A stretch of DNA of 6,004 nucleotides from Clostridia bacterium (GTDB lineage: Bacteria > Bacillota > Clostridia > Christensenellales > CAG-917): assembly GCA_900769205.1 (NCBI GenBank), contig CAAGFS010000037.1, positions 1 to 6,004 of the forward strand. Direction: 5' to 3'. A program made the position numbers and the translations under genes. Positions 5,722 through 6,004 of this stretch are shown in pieces. Position 1 is the stretch's first letter; each line of letters starts with the position of its first letter. The notes beneath the pieces are model-generated. The model had not been told where the DNA came from and did no database searches. It worked only from the letters and a program-made list of their open reading frames with translations.

Positions 5722-6004
5722 ATGCCAAAGATAACAGCACTGGGCGACATCGCAAAGAAAAACGGATTCAGACTCGGCGACGACGTATTGCGCATCGGCG
5801 GATACGAGATGATCGACGAGCTCGATTATCTGTATTTTGACAACGAAAAGAAGTTTTCGGTGGATATTCTGCGCGACGGAAAGGAAAAAACCATACGCGT
5901 ACACAAGAAGGAAGGACAGTCGCTCGGGCTCGAGTTTCAGATTGAAATGAAGCCCGTGGTGTGCAAAAATCACTGCATTTTTTGCTTTGTGGATCAGTTG
6001 CCGA
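5722..6004 (+). CDS. PDZ and radical-SAM protein of the DUF512 type, 5' part only
   Basis: The frame from ATG 5722 is open for 94 codons and leaves the window at the right edge. Residues 1-75 look like a small PDZ domain: an N-terminal PKITALGDIAKKNGFRLGDDVL segment followed by RIGGYEMIDELDYLYFDNEKKFSVDILRDGKEKTIRV. Then comes C81-X3-C85-X2-C88 in CKNHCIFCFVDQLP, the radical-SAM iron-sulfur motif in the exact wording of the DUF512 / TIGR03279 family (known members read near 'CIFCFIDQLP'). These are cytoplasmic proteins of unknown reaction, widespread in Firmicutes and cyanobacteria. The frame is open upstream to 5566, but 5722 is its first ATG and has GGTGA at 5707-5711. A 101-bp spacer separates it from the glycosyltransferase-like gene. 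The missing part should hold the rest of the radical-SAM barrel and the DUF512 domain. Confidence 0.88.
   Translation, partial: MPKITALGDIAKKNGFRLGDDVLRIGGYEMIDELDYLYFDNEKKFSVDILRDGKEKTIRVHKKEGQSLGLEFQIEMKPVVCKNHCIFCFVDQLP

Overview
The window looks like chromosomal DNA from a bacterium of the Firmicutes/Clostridia type. The evidence is an RNase J of the Bacillus/Clostridium kind, a compact serC-serA pair, AAGGAG-like ribosome binding sites and a PDZ/radical-SAM (DUF512-type) protein. Mixed use of A/T- and G/C-ending codons and divergence of several proteins from model species suggest an uncultured lineage, but the species cannot be named from sequence alone. I see no mobile element, CRISPR array, tRNA or rRNA.

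Layout. Bases 1-118 may hold the 3' end of a plus-strand gene that enters from the left. Bases 119-278 are AT-rich and non-coding, and carry three 13-bp palindromes of the form ACAC-N5-GTGT. A strong hairpin with T-tracts on both sides (279-315) ends the minus-strand serine operon and could also serve the left gene. The minus-strand operon runs from right to left: serC (phosphoserine aminotransferase, 2635-1559), a 96-bp gap with two GC-rich hairpins, then serA (3-phosphoglycerate dehydrogenase, 1462-374). Together they encode the first two steps of serine synthesis from 3-phosphoglycerate; the phosphatase step is not in the window. SerA keeps its catalytic and NAD-binding residues but has a shortened ACT-like tail.

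A 233-bp divergent intergenic region (2636-2868) separates serC from the plus-strand genes. It carries a good promoter candidate and a GC hairpin ahead of rnj. The plus-strand cluster is RNase J (2869-4512), then, 19 bp later, a 362-aa protein (4532-5620) that looks like a divergent GT-B glycosyltransferase of the MurG / monogalactosyldiacylglycerol-synthase type, then, after 101 bp, the first 94 codons of a PDZ plus radical-SAM protein (from 5722) that runs off the right edge. No intrinsic terminator is visible between these three, so they may share transcripts.

The genes are mostly housekeeping: amino-acid synthesis on one strand, and RNA decay plus poorly known envelope or redox functions on the other. 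I do not see a clear new defence or mobile system. The points most worth a second look are the operator-like palindrome cluster, the reduced ACT domain of SerA, the glycosyltransferase-like protein lacking its glycine-rich loop, and the structured serC-serA spacer.
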